Assembly (NCBI GenBank): GCA_034687125.1
Contig: JAQGBZ010000031.1
Span: forward strand, 302,902-366,901
Source: Neelides folsomi
Lineage: Eukaryota > Arthropoda > Collembola > Neelipleona > Neelidae
Length of the DNA: 64,000 bases
Direction of reading: 5' to 3'
Shown here: positions 52,760 through 64,000 of the stretch, in pieces
Numbering within the stretch: the first letter of the stretch is position 1
Layout of the letters: each line of letters starts with the position of its first letter
The notes under the pieces: model-generated
Databases searched by the model: none
Told to the model about the DNA's origin: nothing
What the model saw: only the letters and a program-made list of their open reading frames with translations
Program-made: the position numbers and the translations under genes

Positions 52760-55700
52760 GTAAACCACAATTGTGTTGAGTTCATTTATCTTTCAACTTA
52801 CCAACTTCAGCTGATGCGTCTGGTTTATAAAAGCGGTGTGTGAAGGGGTAAAGAATTGTAAATCCATTACGTGGCTCTCAAGTAAACGCATGATTTGAGC
52901 AATTTGGTGTGGGAGAAATGAGTAAAATAACCAACATTATCGAACTAACTGCTTCATAACTATCAAATCATTTCTCAGGATGAACCAATTTCCCAACCAT
53001 TCCCTTTCCCCAATACAAACATTGAGCAAATACGCGGTTTGCGTAATTAATTTTTCAATTCATTTGGTCTATTAATTTATTTTATCCCAATTATTCCCAT
53101 TTAGTAACAAACCAATCAATATGCTTTTATTCTATTACAAAATCTCTAATAAAGAAATATGTCAATTACAATTTAATTTTCAATTAAAAGGGGAATTTTT
53201 CCTAAAAATGCCTTTTTAATTAAAAATAGTAATTTTTACACAAAAGTGAAACATCCCGATCTTGACAATTAATAACCAATTTATCCATGAAAAGCGTATT
53301 GGGAAAAAATTGGAAAATTGATGGGATATATAGAGAAATATATAAAGATAATTATATATAGGAAAAGGACATACTTACATAATCGTATTTATAGGTATAG
53401 TGGTGTAGAGATGAATATAGTCTGAGGATCAATCTATGGGATATATTATTTTTCTAAATTGTGAAAAGAAAGGAAAGTAATTTTCGTGTTAATGACAGAA
53501 GCGAAGTTCCTTTGTTCCCTTTGGCTCTTAATAAAAAGTGTCTTTCATTTCAATGTTCACCGTTGAGTTGAGTTTGGGCATTATCTTCACTTTTCCTTCA
53601 TCTCTCCCAACGAGGCCCGTCGCGGGTCTCTCGCATTCATCTCAAGATTATGTTCAATTTATAATCCCTCTGACTTTCTCTCAAATCATTTGTCTTCCTT
53701 AAATCCAGTTCCTTTTCGGCCCAACAAAAACTCCCTTTTTCATACTTCTTTTTCCTTCTCTTTAAATGTCACAATAATGATTTATATTTCCCCTTACATG
53801 TGTCCGACAGTTGGAGGGAAAGACAGAGAAATTATTTTAAAGGCTATTGTAATACAACATACTATAATATGTATATTGCATTGTATAGGTATTGTACAAG
53901 GATCAGTTTTTTCCCAATTTGAAAAAAACTTATTGTAACTCCCTTAGTGGTCCTTATATCGTAATGTAAGTATTTAAGTGTGGCATTGGGATCAAAAGTG
54001 ATGGTTTTTTGGTGTATCGAGAGGTAAAGTGCGAAAGGAAAATAAATCTCTGGTAATTTCATTAGCCCTTCCAAAATTCTCTGACCCACATCGTTTGAGT
54101 AGTTTATGGGAAGATGTCGAGGGAGGGAGTTTATGAGGGAAAATCTATTTATTACCCCCAACTCCCCCTTTGATCCCCCAACTGGAGAGGAAATGAATAA
54201 AAGGAGGAGAAATTGAAAATGTTTTTAATTAGCGGTTAATATTATTTTAACCTCAGAGCGGAGATCTCTCTCCATTAGGAAAATGACTAAATACCTCCGA
54301 GCAAATTCCGGTACTAATAAGGACATCATAAATATCTAACGTATTTATATCCTTTGTACATGTACCACATGTATTTATAATAAATACAAAATATGCATGT
54401 TGTGCGTATATGCATTGCATTTATGTAAGATGTATGCTTTCCTGTTCATTATGTTGCATTATATCCTGATGGAAATTTACGTGATTACAAATATCAGTTC
54501 CATTAAGCTGAAATTAATGTATGAATTAATGTATGTAATATATACTTACTTCGTGTTTACATACTCGTATAAGCATTTGAGGATCAACATGTGCAGAATT
54601 TTAATAGCAAGTTCAAAGAATGTCAGGATTATCTAATTACAATTATGCAACATCCATATGAAACAACCAACGTCATTAACTTTCTCCAATTTCATTTCGA
54701 GGGTTTATTTGTATGGAAAAGATGTGGTCAATATTTATTTAAACTCATATTTATTTAAACTGATAGTTATTTAAAGAATAAATTTTAATATCTGGATTCC
54801 CAAACAAGGTTAATAATTCCAATGAGGGTGAAGAAAGTAGTAAAAAAATAAGGTTATTTTGAAGGAGAGAGGACGAGGGCAATATTAAATTGATTTAGCG
54901 GAAGAGAACTCTATATGCAAAGATGAGGAATGTTTAAAAATGTAGTAGAAGGGGAAAAAGGGTGGATTTAAAGTCCCCAACGTCTGTTTGTCCTAATGTT
55001 CATCCGAGTTTCTCCCATTCTTCCGCTCCCGTATGAACTGACACACGGAGTTTCCCCCATTTACAATACATTTCTTCCGGAAGATAAACTTCCTCGTCCA
55101 ATCGATTAAATTTTGAACATCTCCCGGATACACTTTCGAATATTCCTACTCACAAATATCCCATTTACCAAGATCTTCAATATTCACTCTCTTTTACTGC
55201 CACTATCATTTATTATTAGGACATGCCATGTGATAACCTTATAACATATCTACTGATTATAACAGATATATTTATTAAGAATACAGATATCATATTGTAG
55301 CATATAAGATATTAAAAAATGGATTTAGTACATAGAAGAATAAGACATGTAAATGTGGATAAATGGTACAAAATAGTAATTGTCAAAAAAAGAGAAGGAT
55401 GATAAAAATTGATAGATGAAGATTCCCAGGTGTTTTTATAAAACAGGGATTTTTGAGGGAGAGGGAAATGAGCGGGAATGTAATTAGATGCTTAAGAGAC
55501 ATGAAGAGGTTGAAGTGGATAGAAGGGAGATTTCCCCCTTCAGTTGGAGTGGATCTCGATGGCCAATTGTCTGCCAGTGGAATTCGATGATGAATATTTA
55601 GAGTCTCTTGGAGTTATATGTTGTAGTAGACGGGGGATTTGAGGTGTACTTGGTCGTAATGATAATTGAGGGGGAGATTTGGGTTTGGGAAAGTGGAGAA

Positions 55701-55972
55701 GATTATTGGTCGATTAGATCTCTTTCTCTTCTTCTCCTCCGCCTCTTCCAAAGGTCATTTTACACCTCAAGGATCATCCGTGATTTAGCGAACACCCAAC
55801 GTCTCAAACTTCAAAATGTTCCTTATGGGATTCCCACTCAATTCCATAACTATTCTTCCACTCCCTTTACCTTCACTTACATTTCACATACTTTCACCCT
55901 TCTTCTCAACATTAGATAAAATGGAATGATTATTTCATATACTCATATTTCTAAACCTTAGTAAATACTATA
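52760..55972. other. Region after the last DIP-like exon; nothing assigned
   Basis: This should be the next intron of the DIP-like gene. I searched for a continuation beginning with VAW and for the second Ig cysteine exon (YMCQ-like) without success. Open frames here, such as 55608-55919, are low-complexity. Confidence 0.4.
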
Positions 55973-56495
55973 TGGCTTTGAAAAATCTAAACTGGGCTGA
56001 CTCGGCTGTTAATTTTATTTTTAGAGTTTCTAGAGGAAATTAAATTTTTTTATTAATAAATTTAATATTTTTATGTTATAAATGCTCACATGACAAATAA
56101 TGTGGTAAGTAGAGTAATTGTATTATTATTATAACCATTAAAACTACCCGAATCTCTGATAACTGATTTGAAGAAACTTTCCGAATTAATTCCACACAAC
56201 AAGAGAGCATTTTGGAAATCTTTGGATCCCGAATTATATACTGCGTTCAATAAAAATTAGCGTTTAATACCAATAAAATATATAAATCATATCTTTATTT
56301 TAATGTTCAATTTAAAAATTTAAAAGTGCCTATTATGTTCTGTATCTGACAATCAATAAAATAATTAGTTTGATAAACTACATACATATAATTTTTATGA
56401 AGAATTTTAAAAAATTGTTAAATAATTGATACCACTAGAAACGCTTAAAATAAAATTAACAGCCGAGTCAGCCGAGTTTAAATTTTTCAAAGCCA
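55973..56495. mobile_element. TA-flanked MITE with about 60-bp inverted ends
   Basis: The left end TGGCTTTGAAAAATCTAAAC is matched by the inverted right end with a few differences over about 60 bp, including GGCTGACTCGGCTGTTAATT. TA flanks both ends. The 523-bp element has no transposase frame, so it is a non-autonomous Tc1/mariner-like MITE. Confidence 0.75.
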
Positions 56496-56810
56496 TATTA
56501 TAACTATCAGGGTTTGGAAGCTGGACTTTAAAAATAATATAGTACTTTATATTACCAATATGAAATGAACGAGTTTTTAACGTTCTTTTTAATAATTGAT
56601 TGACGGACAGACTCGAAGAAGCTCTCTAATTAAAATCATAATTATACTCATGAGAATACATTTTTTCAATTTAGATACCCATTAACTAATATTGAATATA
56701 ATAACTAGACTTAAAAAGGCTGCAAAAAATCTTTTATTCAATGTTTCATATTTATCGTCAAGAGATGGATGATTGTTCAAATTAGCCGAAATGATTAGCC
56801 GCAAAACATA

Positions 56811-56998
56811 CTCATTCACAGGCTAAGGTAACGTGAGTTTGAGATGCCCTGACAAAAGCATTAATGAAAATGCAAAATTAGAGCCTTATCGGTTTAATTA
56901 CCAAATTTAAGCAAAAAATACAAATTTTATTTGAACATTTTCATTAATGCTTTTGCCAGGGCATCTAAAACTCACGTTACCTTAGCCTGTGAATGAGG
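56811..56998. mobile_element. Short foldback MITE (188 bp)
   Basis: The left arm CTCATTCACAGGCTAAGGTA and its continuation (GTGAGTTT, then GCATTAATGAAAATG) recur inverted at the right end, so about 60 bp of each side pair around a short AT-rich centre. TA precedes the left end and follows the right end. No coding potential. Confidence 0.75.
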
Positions 56999-57000
56999 TA

Positions 57001-58211
57001 TAGAAGATTAAATATTTATCCCATATGGGATACACAGATGTAATATAGGATTTTAAGAGAACTTTTGCCATAATTAACATACAATTTTACGGATATTGGA
57101 ACTCCATCCAATTCCAATACTTATTTTTCTAATCTTCCCAATTTGGACATAATCGATAACAACAAACATTTGATTGCCAATAAACACATCTTTAAACACA
57201 CCTCAGCATTTCAAGAAATTCCAAAACACTCAATAAAATTTTAAGAAAACTGAAAGATGAACAAAGGAGTTTATTAAAAATCAACACATATTTATCATTG
57301 CAATTGTTCCATATTGAGCTGCATTTAAAGAACGTTAGAATCTCAGGTATATTCATAAATGGTTTAATGGCATAGTGTAAATTATTAATAACTAAAATAC
57401 TGGTATTTCTCATCGAGTGAGTAGATACATTTTAGAATATTAACATGAAAGAGGAGTAGGTCCAATAGTGAGATCGCCCTATCCAATTCCAGTTGTAAAT
57501 TAATGATCAGGGCTGGTCCGTGGGCGAATGGAGACGAAGTTGTTGGAAGTGATCTTGTGAAGAAGTCGAGGTCTTCAAGGCAAAGTTTTTTCCATTGTTT
57601 GGTAAGCCTCGCCTCCTTTCAATCTCCAAGCCCCATTCGCTCCTTCCAAAGGTGGCCGGGCCAGACGGGGAAATGATCCACTTATTAGAGACGAGACCCT
57701 TAGCTACCTCATTCCTCTATTACCAACATTGCTCATTCTCCAGTTTCGATCCTTTCCGATCCCTATCTCCTTTATGGTACGGCGAAGCTCATTAAAAAAA
57801 ACTCGTTCAATACTCCTTGACACTTCTCTAACCGCTAAGAGCTACTTCATTTCAGATAAATACAAACTCAACTAGATTATATTTTATTTTATAATCAATA
57901 ACTAAAACTAAAAAAGTATTACTCTTTTAATCAACTATTCTTCAATTCGAAACTCAAGATGAGTAAAATATGATTTACCTTCTAAATGCTATGATTTTTA
58001 GATTATATTATGTATAGTAGTTGAGTCTGTTTAAATATGATATTGTCAATAAATTAATGATTAAATATGTAAACAAAGTATACATAATAGGAATAGTCAA
58101 ATAATGTTCTTTTATTCAAACAAATTAAACGATATTAAGACAAAACATAACAATATTTGGTAATACTAAAGTAAGTACAAGTATAGAAAATAGTATTAAA
58201 GAAATGACATA
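57001..58211. other. AT-rich interval between MITEs; nothing recognised
   Basis: A G/C-richer patch at 57500-57790 has an open plus-strand frame (57595-57795) but no splice signals or family similarity. The rest is AT-rich. Confidence 0.4.
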
Positions 58212-58752
58212 CCGTTATTGTTCGAAAGAGAGCCCCGGCTCTCTTTAAAAAATTTGGATTTTAGGGATGGGGCTTTCTATCGAACAGGGCTTTCTTTCGA
58301 ACAGAGGCTTTCTTTAAATAATTTTAATAACTACTGTTTATTAGATTAAATTAATTTCATGATTGACAAAAAAATAATTTTCGTCCCTGCTAGAGGATCA
58401 GTTTCCTTACTCCTTAATCTTCACTGATAGAAATAATAACTTCGTTTGCTTCATTTTCTTCGTCCTCTGAATTTTATTATTCCATTTGAAATCTTTATTT
58501 ATGTCCATAATGATTTTCTATGTATTTTAAAACCTCAAGTTTAAATGAAATAGAATTGTTTTTCGGAATATAGAGTATATTAAAAATAGATAATTATAAA
58601 AATTAAATAAATAACAATCAATTCGACATGTAAAGTATTTGAATTAACGCCCTGTGCAATTGGGTATATGTGTACGAGGGGGGCTCTCTTTCGAACAGAG
58701 GCTCTCTTTAAAAAATTGGGCTTAAAAGGGGCTCTTAATCGAACAATAACGG
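58212..58752. mobile_element. TA-flanked MITE with repeated CTCTTTCGAACAGAGG modules
   Basis: The 541-bp element begins CCGTTATTGTTCGAAAGAGA and ends with its near-perfect inverted copy, TA on both sides. Both arms carry further copies of modules like CTTTCGAACAGAGGCT and CTCTCTTTAAAAAATT, giving a nested subterminal pattern. No transposase is encoded. Confidence 0.8.
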
Positions 58753-59407
58753 TACAAATGAAATTATTCAAATTATATATCAGTCTCCTTTTATTCAACT
58801 TTAACAAACACAAATTGAGATGAAAATAAGGTATCAAATTCCATTTATTTTACTCATTGTACTATTAATTGCTATTATTTAATTTATGAGTTCCTTAATT
58901 ACATATTCATGAGTTTACTGCTTTATTGCATTATTGTTCGAATAATAATCAATCATTAAGTCTTATTTTACTAATATGATAATATGTAGTTAAACTTTAC
59001 CAAGATCTACTTACTTCTCATGCATAATATCATACCTATTTTTTAATTTAATTAAATAGTCTAAATTCAACAGACCTACATTATTTAATTTACTTTTGTC
59101 TACCTAGTCATAGTATTTTATTATGCCGTAAATAATCAAGAAATTCACTGGAAAAAAATAATTAGAAACCAAAAGCAAAAATGCATTTTGGAATTTCATC
59201 ACATATGGCTAATCAATTGTATAGAGACAGGAATAGGAAGAATTGATCAAAAGACTTTCATTTAATAGCTTCTGCTAGCTGCTACAGCGATGAGAGGGAC
59301 TAGGGACGAGCTCAATTCTGGTATTAATATTCACATTAATAAATATTAAATAAAAAATCAAGTGAATTCCTTCTTTTAAGCTATTTCCTACTAATATGAA
59401 ATGTTGT
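58753..59407. other. AT-rich 3' flank of the phosphatidylserine synthase gene
   Basis: No gene seen. It should contain the 3' UTR of the minus-strand synthase gene. Confidence 0.5.
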
Positions 59408-61220
59408 TCATTTTTTCTTCTTTCCGTAGCGAACTTTGAGAGTCGAGGAGAGGAGACAGCCGGTGAGACAAGCGACTGAGAGGATCAGTTGGACAAGAAG
59501 CCAGAGGATAACATTTTTCGTTTGAGCCTGTCCGAAAAGTGACCAACCGAATTTGGCGCATATGAGACCTTCTGTAGCTGTGATGGCTCCAAGAACCCAA
59601 CACTGCGTTCCGACGCGTTTACACCTTGCGTCTGTCACGAACATATAGTATTGCCTAAATAATAATTATTAATTATATTCATATCAAATAGTAAACATGA
59701 TTTAAATAATAAACTTAATGTTGTTAGAAATTCTAACTTAGAATCCATTTCAAAATTATAATAAAATCAAATATTTTAAATTGAGTTGTATAGAATTTTT
59801 ACCTTAGAGAAGGAGCTACAATGAGAGAAAGGATCGCCAGACGAGCGAGAACAATTCGGTGAGCCGGAGGAGTTTCAAAAATATGCTTGATAAAGAACGT
59901 GTTCAACTCAGCTACTTGCCAGAAAATTACCATTTGGCAAATGGCAAAGAAACGCATATAAGAGCAAGTTGGATCCAACCATCTGACAGGAGTCCAACTC
60001 TCAGGAGTAAATTGAAGAACTGCACGTTTCAATTTCCGCCCAGTGCCTTGAATAGTCCTAAAAATAAATAAATAAGAAAAATAAGGATCAGAATGAATTG
60101 TAAAATGATTAAGTTTAAAAATCTTTTAATTTTAGTTTCTCATACTTGATCGATTCCCATTTGTATTCACGCATTTCGAGCAATTTGCATATTTTCATTC
60201 CAATATAAATTCCAAGTCCGTTGCAGATGATGATGTCAAGAATCACAGCATCCCACCAACATTCCACAAAGTTGGGGAGAAGATGTGCAAAAGCAACTTC
60301 AGTCACTTCCCATGTGACGCTGATCGTGAGGAGAATCCCAACATGGCGAACTAAAACTGCTTTCATAATCCATCCCAATAAGTGAGCCAGAGCAAAAACG
60401 TCGACATGAGACCATAAACGCTCCAAAGTAACTTCACTACAATTGACTCCATACTCCTAATGAAAAAAGTTCATATCATAAATACAAATGAACGGAATGA
60501 AACTAATATTGATAAATATTTGAATAATAAAAGAAAATATTTATAAAAATTATAAGATAAAAACCTTTTCTTGGTCAATAGTAAAGTTTCTGAGTTCAGG
60601 GTCAATCCAGTAAAAAATGGACTTTACAGTCTCATAGTTTTGGAATAGAATAAAGACCAGAGCAAGTAGATAGAGAACCGAGAGTCCAAAAACAATCCGC
60701 CAAACTGCAGGATGAGGTCGAGTAAATGGCCCATTTGGAAATGCCAAAACGCTGATGACGAGGAAGAAGAATATGACACATGTAATTCCAGCACTTAAAT
60801 TGTCTTCAATGTTCGCTTCGCTCCTAAATTATACCAAAAGAGGGAAAATTATATATCGATTAATAGCCAAATCTTTAAATTAGATTAACCGATTTAAAAT
60901 TTGTTAAACTTCTTAACAAAATTAGAGAAAAATAAGAAAATTATTAAATGATAAATATCAGTCGTAAAAAGAGGAAATTAAATTAGATAAAATATACGCC
61001 TTAATTATTACCGGTTGAATGCTACGTAGATGAGTGCGGCGATGGCGATGAGGAGGAGAGTGAGAGTTCTTGGCTCATAAAAAAAGGCTATTGAGACGTC
61101 GTCGACGGGTTTTTCGTTTACGGACGCAAAGTCGGCGGATCTTTGAGGCGGATTTCCGCTATTCCTCCCCGCCATCGCTCGACTCTTCGCTTTCCCGCCC
61201 GATGATCCCCCGTTTAGCAT
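59408..61220 (-). CDS. PTDSS1: Phosphatidylserine synthase (PTDSS family)
   Basis: Five exons: 61220-61012, 60823-60565, 60456-60146, 60057-59803 and 59654-59408, all in phase, giving 426 residues (human PTDSS1 is 473). The protein is multi-spanning. Family landmarks: [39 protein letters not shown], the catalytic-region [17 protein letters not shown] with [12 protein letters not shown], then [31 protein letters not shown] and [14 protein letters not shown]. These are the hallmarks of the base-exchange enzyme that swaps choline or ethanolamine of a phospholipid for serine in the ER/MAM membrane. The start [12 protein letters not shown] fits a short polar N-terminus. The tail ends soon after the last helix (RYGKKKK), so the long charged C-terminal tail of vertebrate PTDSS1 is missing. 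KKKK would suit ER retention. Whether it is PTDSS1 or PTDSS2 cannot be settled; arthropods usually have one. Confidence 0.95.
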
Positions 61221-62253
61221 CTCCTGAATCTCCTCTCACACCACAACCGCTCACGTAATCAAGTTTCAGGAAGGAGGTTGGGGTTCGTTCGTGTAGTAAA
61301 TTATAGGTTCATCACGAGACCCTCACGCGACTCTCCTGATTAAAGGGACAAAGGCAATATGAGACTCAATTTTTATAATACATTGACCTTCAAATGAAGG
61401 AATGAACACTTGTAATATTTATAATGCCTTTGACTATATTACTCCACTTATATTAAAATCGTAAATGAAGTATTACGTGTATTTAGCTTAAGAATTCAGC
61501 TTTAACCTCGGATGAGTTGATGTTTAATATTAATTAAACTTATATTTCGGTCGATTATAATAACTTTATGATAGATTTGTCAATCGATAATCAATTATTA
61601 ACTTATTAAGCACACTTTCTTGGGGTTAAGGTATTAATGATTTATGAAAACTGCTTTGTCATTCACTTGCTTAGAAGCCTACCAAAACGGTTAAACGGCT
61701 AAAACCCAACAAAGATGAGTCAGTGTAGGTGATTTTAATTTATTATGCAACAAAGAATAAAATTTCAAATTCTCAGTCCGTGCGGAGCAAGTTATAGACA
61801 AACTAAAACTAAATTATAAGAAAATGACATAGAACTAGAGATGACATAGGATGTTAGAGCTCACTCCCAATAAGCTAATTTTTTGTTTAATTGTAAGTTT
61901 AAATAAGTCAGATATATGATATTATTGTATGATATAAATGTAATAATAAACATACAATTTAGCATAGTACATAATATACAAGTCATAATTGCTTTCAAAA
62001 AATGCATTTAAAGCTGTGAAAGTGTTAATGCATGTATAATAGAAAAATGCTTACTAATGTCATTTTTATTAAAAACTATAGACTTTAGTCAGCATTAATG
62101 AACTTATTAAAGGCACAAAATTTCTACTTATTCAAAAACTGCATATTATTCATATATCAAAATAGAACACGATTAATTTACATGAACCCGGATGTCTCTT
62201 CTGTCGGATGATCCAATAAATGAAGTTGAATAGTCATGGAGAAGATAGCAATA
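61221..62253. other. Spacer between LACTB2 and phosphatidylserine synthase
   Basis: This contains the promoter and 5' UTR of the synthase gene and the 3' UTR of LACTB2, both on the minus strand. No further gene seen. Confidence 0.5.
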
Positions 62254-63528
62254 TTAGAGTTTATTCCCTTGAATGAAAAAGGTATCTTCACGTTGGCGAA
62301 TCTTTTTTTCCTTCAGAAGTTTGCTCAAATGATGTCTGACGTTGAATTCAGCTGCTGGGTGAAGATGCTTTGGAGTTTCTTTGTAAATTATTTCAACAAG
62401 CTCAGACGGAGTTTTTTCACCGGTTGATAAAACTTGAAGAATCGAGTTTTCTCTCCCGATTCTATGACTGATGTAGTGCTCAAGAACCTCCTTTGGATTC
62501 TGTTTCGTAAGGACAAATATTAGAATCATTTTGCAATACGTACTCAATATACGTAAATATGTATAGTAATTTTGATTCGCCTCTATATGATATTGATGTG
62601 AAATAGAATATTGATTAAATTAATTATTTATAGAAAAAGCAATTAAGCGAATTACTTCAATAATCGGCCCATGTCCAGGATAAATAATCGATGGGTTCAA
62701 GTCAAGTATCTTATTTAAAGAGAGCATGTAATCATGAAGGTCCTCAAACACAGTTGTTCCTTCTCCTAAAACACAATCCGCACTGAAAACCGCCTTTTCC
62801 TCTTCCAAGTAAAGAATACAGTGATCAGCTGTATGTCCAGGCGTATGGATGACTCTATAAAATATTCACCCATTTAGATTAATTTCAAAATTGAATTACT
62901 TTTGAGATTTTATTCGATTACGTATTTCAAACCATACCGTAAAGTAGCACCTTCAACGTCAATTTTCTGATTATCACTTATAGGTTTAAGAGCTTTATAT
63001 TCAGGATCATCGTCATCTCGAGGGAATTTACTTACAATGGAATCTAAATAAAAAAGAATAAAAAATGATTTAAGTATATATGAAAATTAAAAATACCTAA
63101 TAAAATATAGCATCACGAACAGAGTTTTAATAACCTTTTAATAAGGAAGTTAGATCTGAGAGACCACTTATATGATCAGCGTGCCAATGTGTAATGACAG
63201 TCTTTTCAATTGTGACATTTTCATCTTTCAAAAGTTTGCTTAGGTTTGAAACATATTCTGGAAATCCTTTTTGGCCAGCATCAATAAGTAGCCTCCTACA
63301 CCACAAAGTTCAACACATGTAATTTATGTTTTGCAATTAGGCTTAAATAAAATAATGTTAATATTTATTAAATGATAAATATTAACATTTAATAAAATTT
63401 AAATATTACTTTCTCCCAGTTCCAACTAGATAGATGTTAGTTCCTTGAAGTGTCATTGGACCTGGATTGCAACCCAGGATTCGCCAAACAGCACTTGACA
63501 ATTTTGACACTCTTGGAATTTGATTCAT
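62254..63528 (-). CDS. LACTB2: LACTB2, metallo-beta-lactamase-fold endoribonuclease
   Basis: Five exons: 63528-63410, 63295-63135, 63043-62938, 62854-62656 and 62499-62254, in phase throughout, giving 276 residues (human LACTB2 is 288). The N-terminus [20 protein letters not shown] leads into [18 protein letters not shown]. The zinc-binding set is complete: His76, His78, Asp80 and His81 in THWHADH, His136 in HTPGHTADH, Asp155 in FSADCVLG, and His190 in YPGHGP. The C-terminal winged-helix-like region includes [13 protein letters not shown] and [13 protein letters not shown], as in LACTB2. The human enzyme is a mitochondrial endoribonuclease for single-stranded RNA. The ATG is the first in frame. 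The gene lies about 1 kb upstream of the synthase gene on the same strand. Confidence 0.95.
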
Positions 63529-64000
63529 CTTCACTTGTCAAAATGGAATGCTCTTCTAATTGTTATAAAGAATAAAAGAATAATATGTCCGTTTTATATT
63601 ATGAAAACTATTATTAATTTATATTAAACTTATAATAAAGATATATTAAAATCATATTATGAGCAAATAAACAAAGTCTCAAGCTCTCAAGTGCAATATG
63701 ACAATATGATTTCAGCATTGTCGGATAGAATATGGCATGGCATATTATGATGTATCTTCCAAGTATCACATTCCCTCTCCTATAACCCAATTTCTTAACA
63801 TACATAATTTAAGCAATTTAACTAAAAATAAGATAAGATTTAAGTATGTATGTATGTATGCTGATATATTTTATAAAGTATGTTAGTACAGGGAGGGCCA
63901 TAAGTATCTTTCTTTTTTTAATTGGCTCGTATCTCTTTTAATCTTTAACCAATTTTTCTAAGATTTGGCAATGGTAATGCTTATATATTATATAATATAT
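63529..64000. other. 5' flank of LACTB2
   Basis: AT-rich DNA with a GTAT tetranucleotide run at 63844-63860. It should contain the LACTB2 promoter. Nothing else recognised. Confidence 0.5.

Overview
The window is animal nuclear DNA: AT-rich, with genes split into short exons by GT-AG introns, on both strands and without operons. The gene set (a 5-HT7-type serotonin receptor with an arthropod-like C-terminus, a DIP/lachesin-type immunoglobulin protein, ALDH, SUGP1, RBM18, PTDSS, LACTB2) fits an arthropod or close ecdysozoan. A crustacean such as a copepod is possible, but I cannot fix the species. Exon joins were derived by hand from splice sites, reading phase and family similarity.

Left part, 1-25 kb. 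Three minus-strand exons encode part of a kinesin-3-type motor domain (437-1506). Two tandem minus-strand genes for tiny two-helix membrane proteins of the Pmp3/UPF0057 type follow (3489-3704 and 6599-6802), with decayed C2H2 zinc-finger fragments and short repeats between them. A complete eight-exon serotonin receptor gene of the 5-HT7 type runs on the minus strand from 21073 down to 13040. The stretch 21.1-25.0 kb holds no gene I can recognise, only a perfect hairpin.

Middle, 25-37 kb, is the dense housekeeping block. RBM18 (minus) and SUGP1 (plus) are head to head with 818 bp between their start codons. SUGP1 faces a mitochondrial ALDH2-type aldehyde dehydrogenase gene (minus) tail to tail, and the latter carries a TA-flanked MITE in an intron. 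Next, on the plus strand, is a three-exon CAP-superfamily gene resembling GAPR-1 with a long polar N-terminal extension.

Right part, 37-64 kb. A plus-strand exon with a polyhistidine run and a hydrophobic segment (37510-37690) is phase-compatible with two Ig-domain exons near 52.6 kb. I interpret these as the start of a DIP-like neuronal cell-surface gene with a first intron of about 15 kb. A gene-free stretch follows with three TA-flanked inverted-repeat elements. The window ends with two complete minus-strand enzyme genes: phosphatidylserine synthase (five exons) and LACTB2, a metallo-beta-lactamase-fold endoribonuclease (five exons).

No new multi-gene system stands out. The most unusual points are a predicted 28-nt microexon and a single SURP module in SUGP1, the paired Pmp3-like genes, a possible alternative acceptor adding 25 residues to the third intracellular loop of the serotonin receptor, and the MITE cluster.
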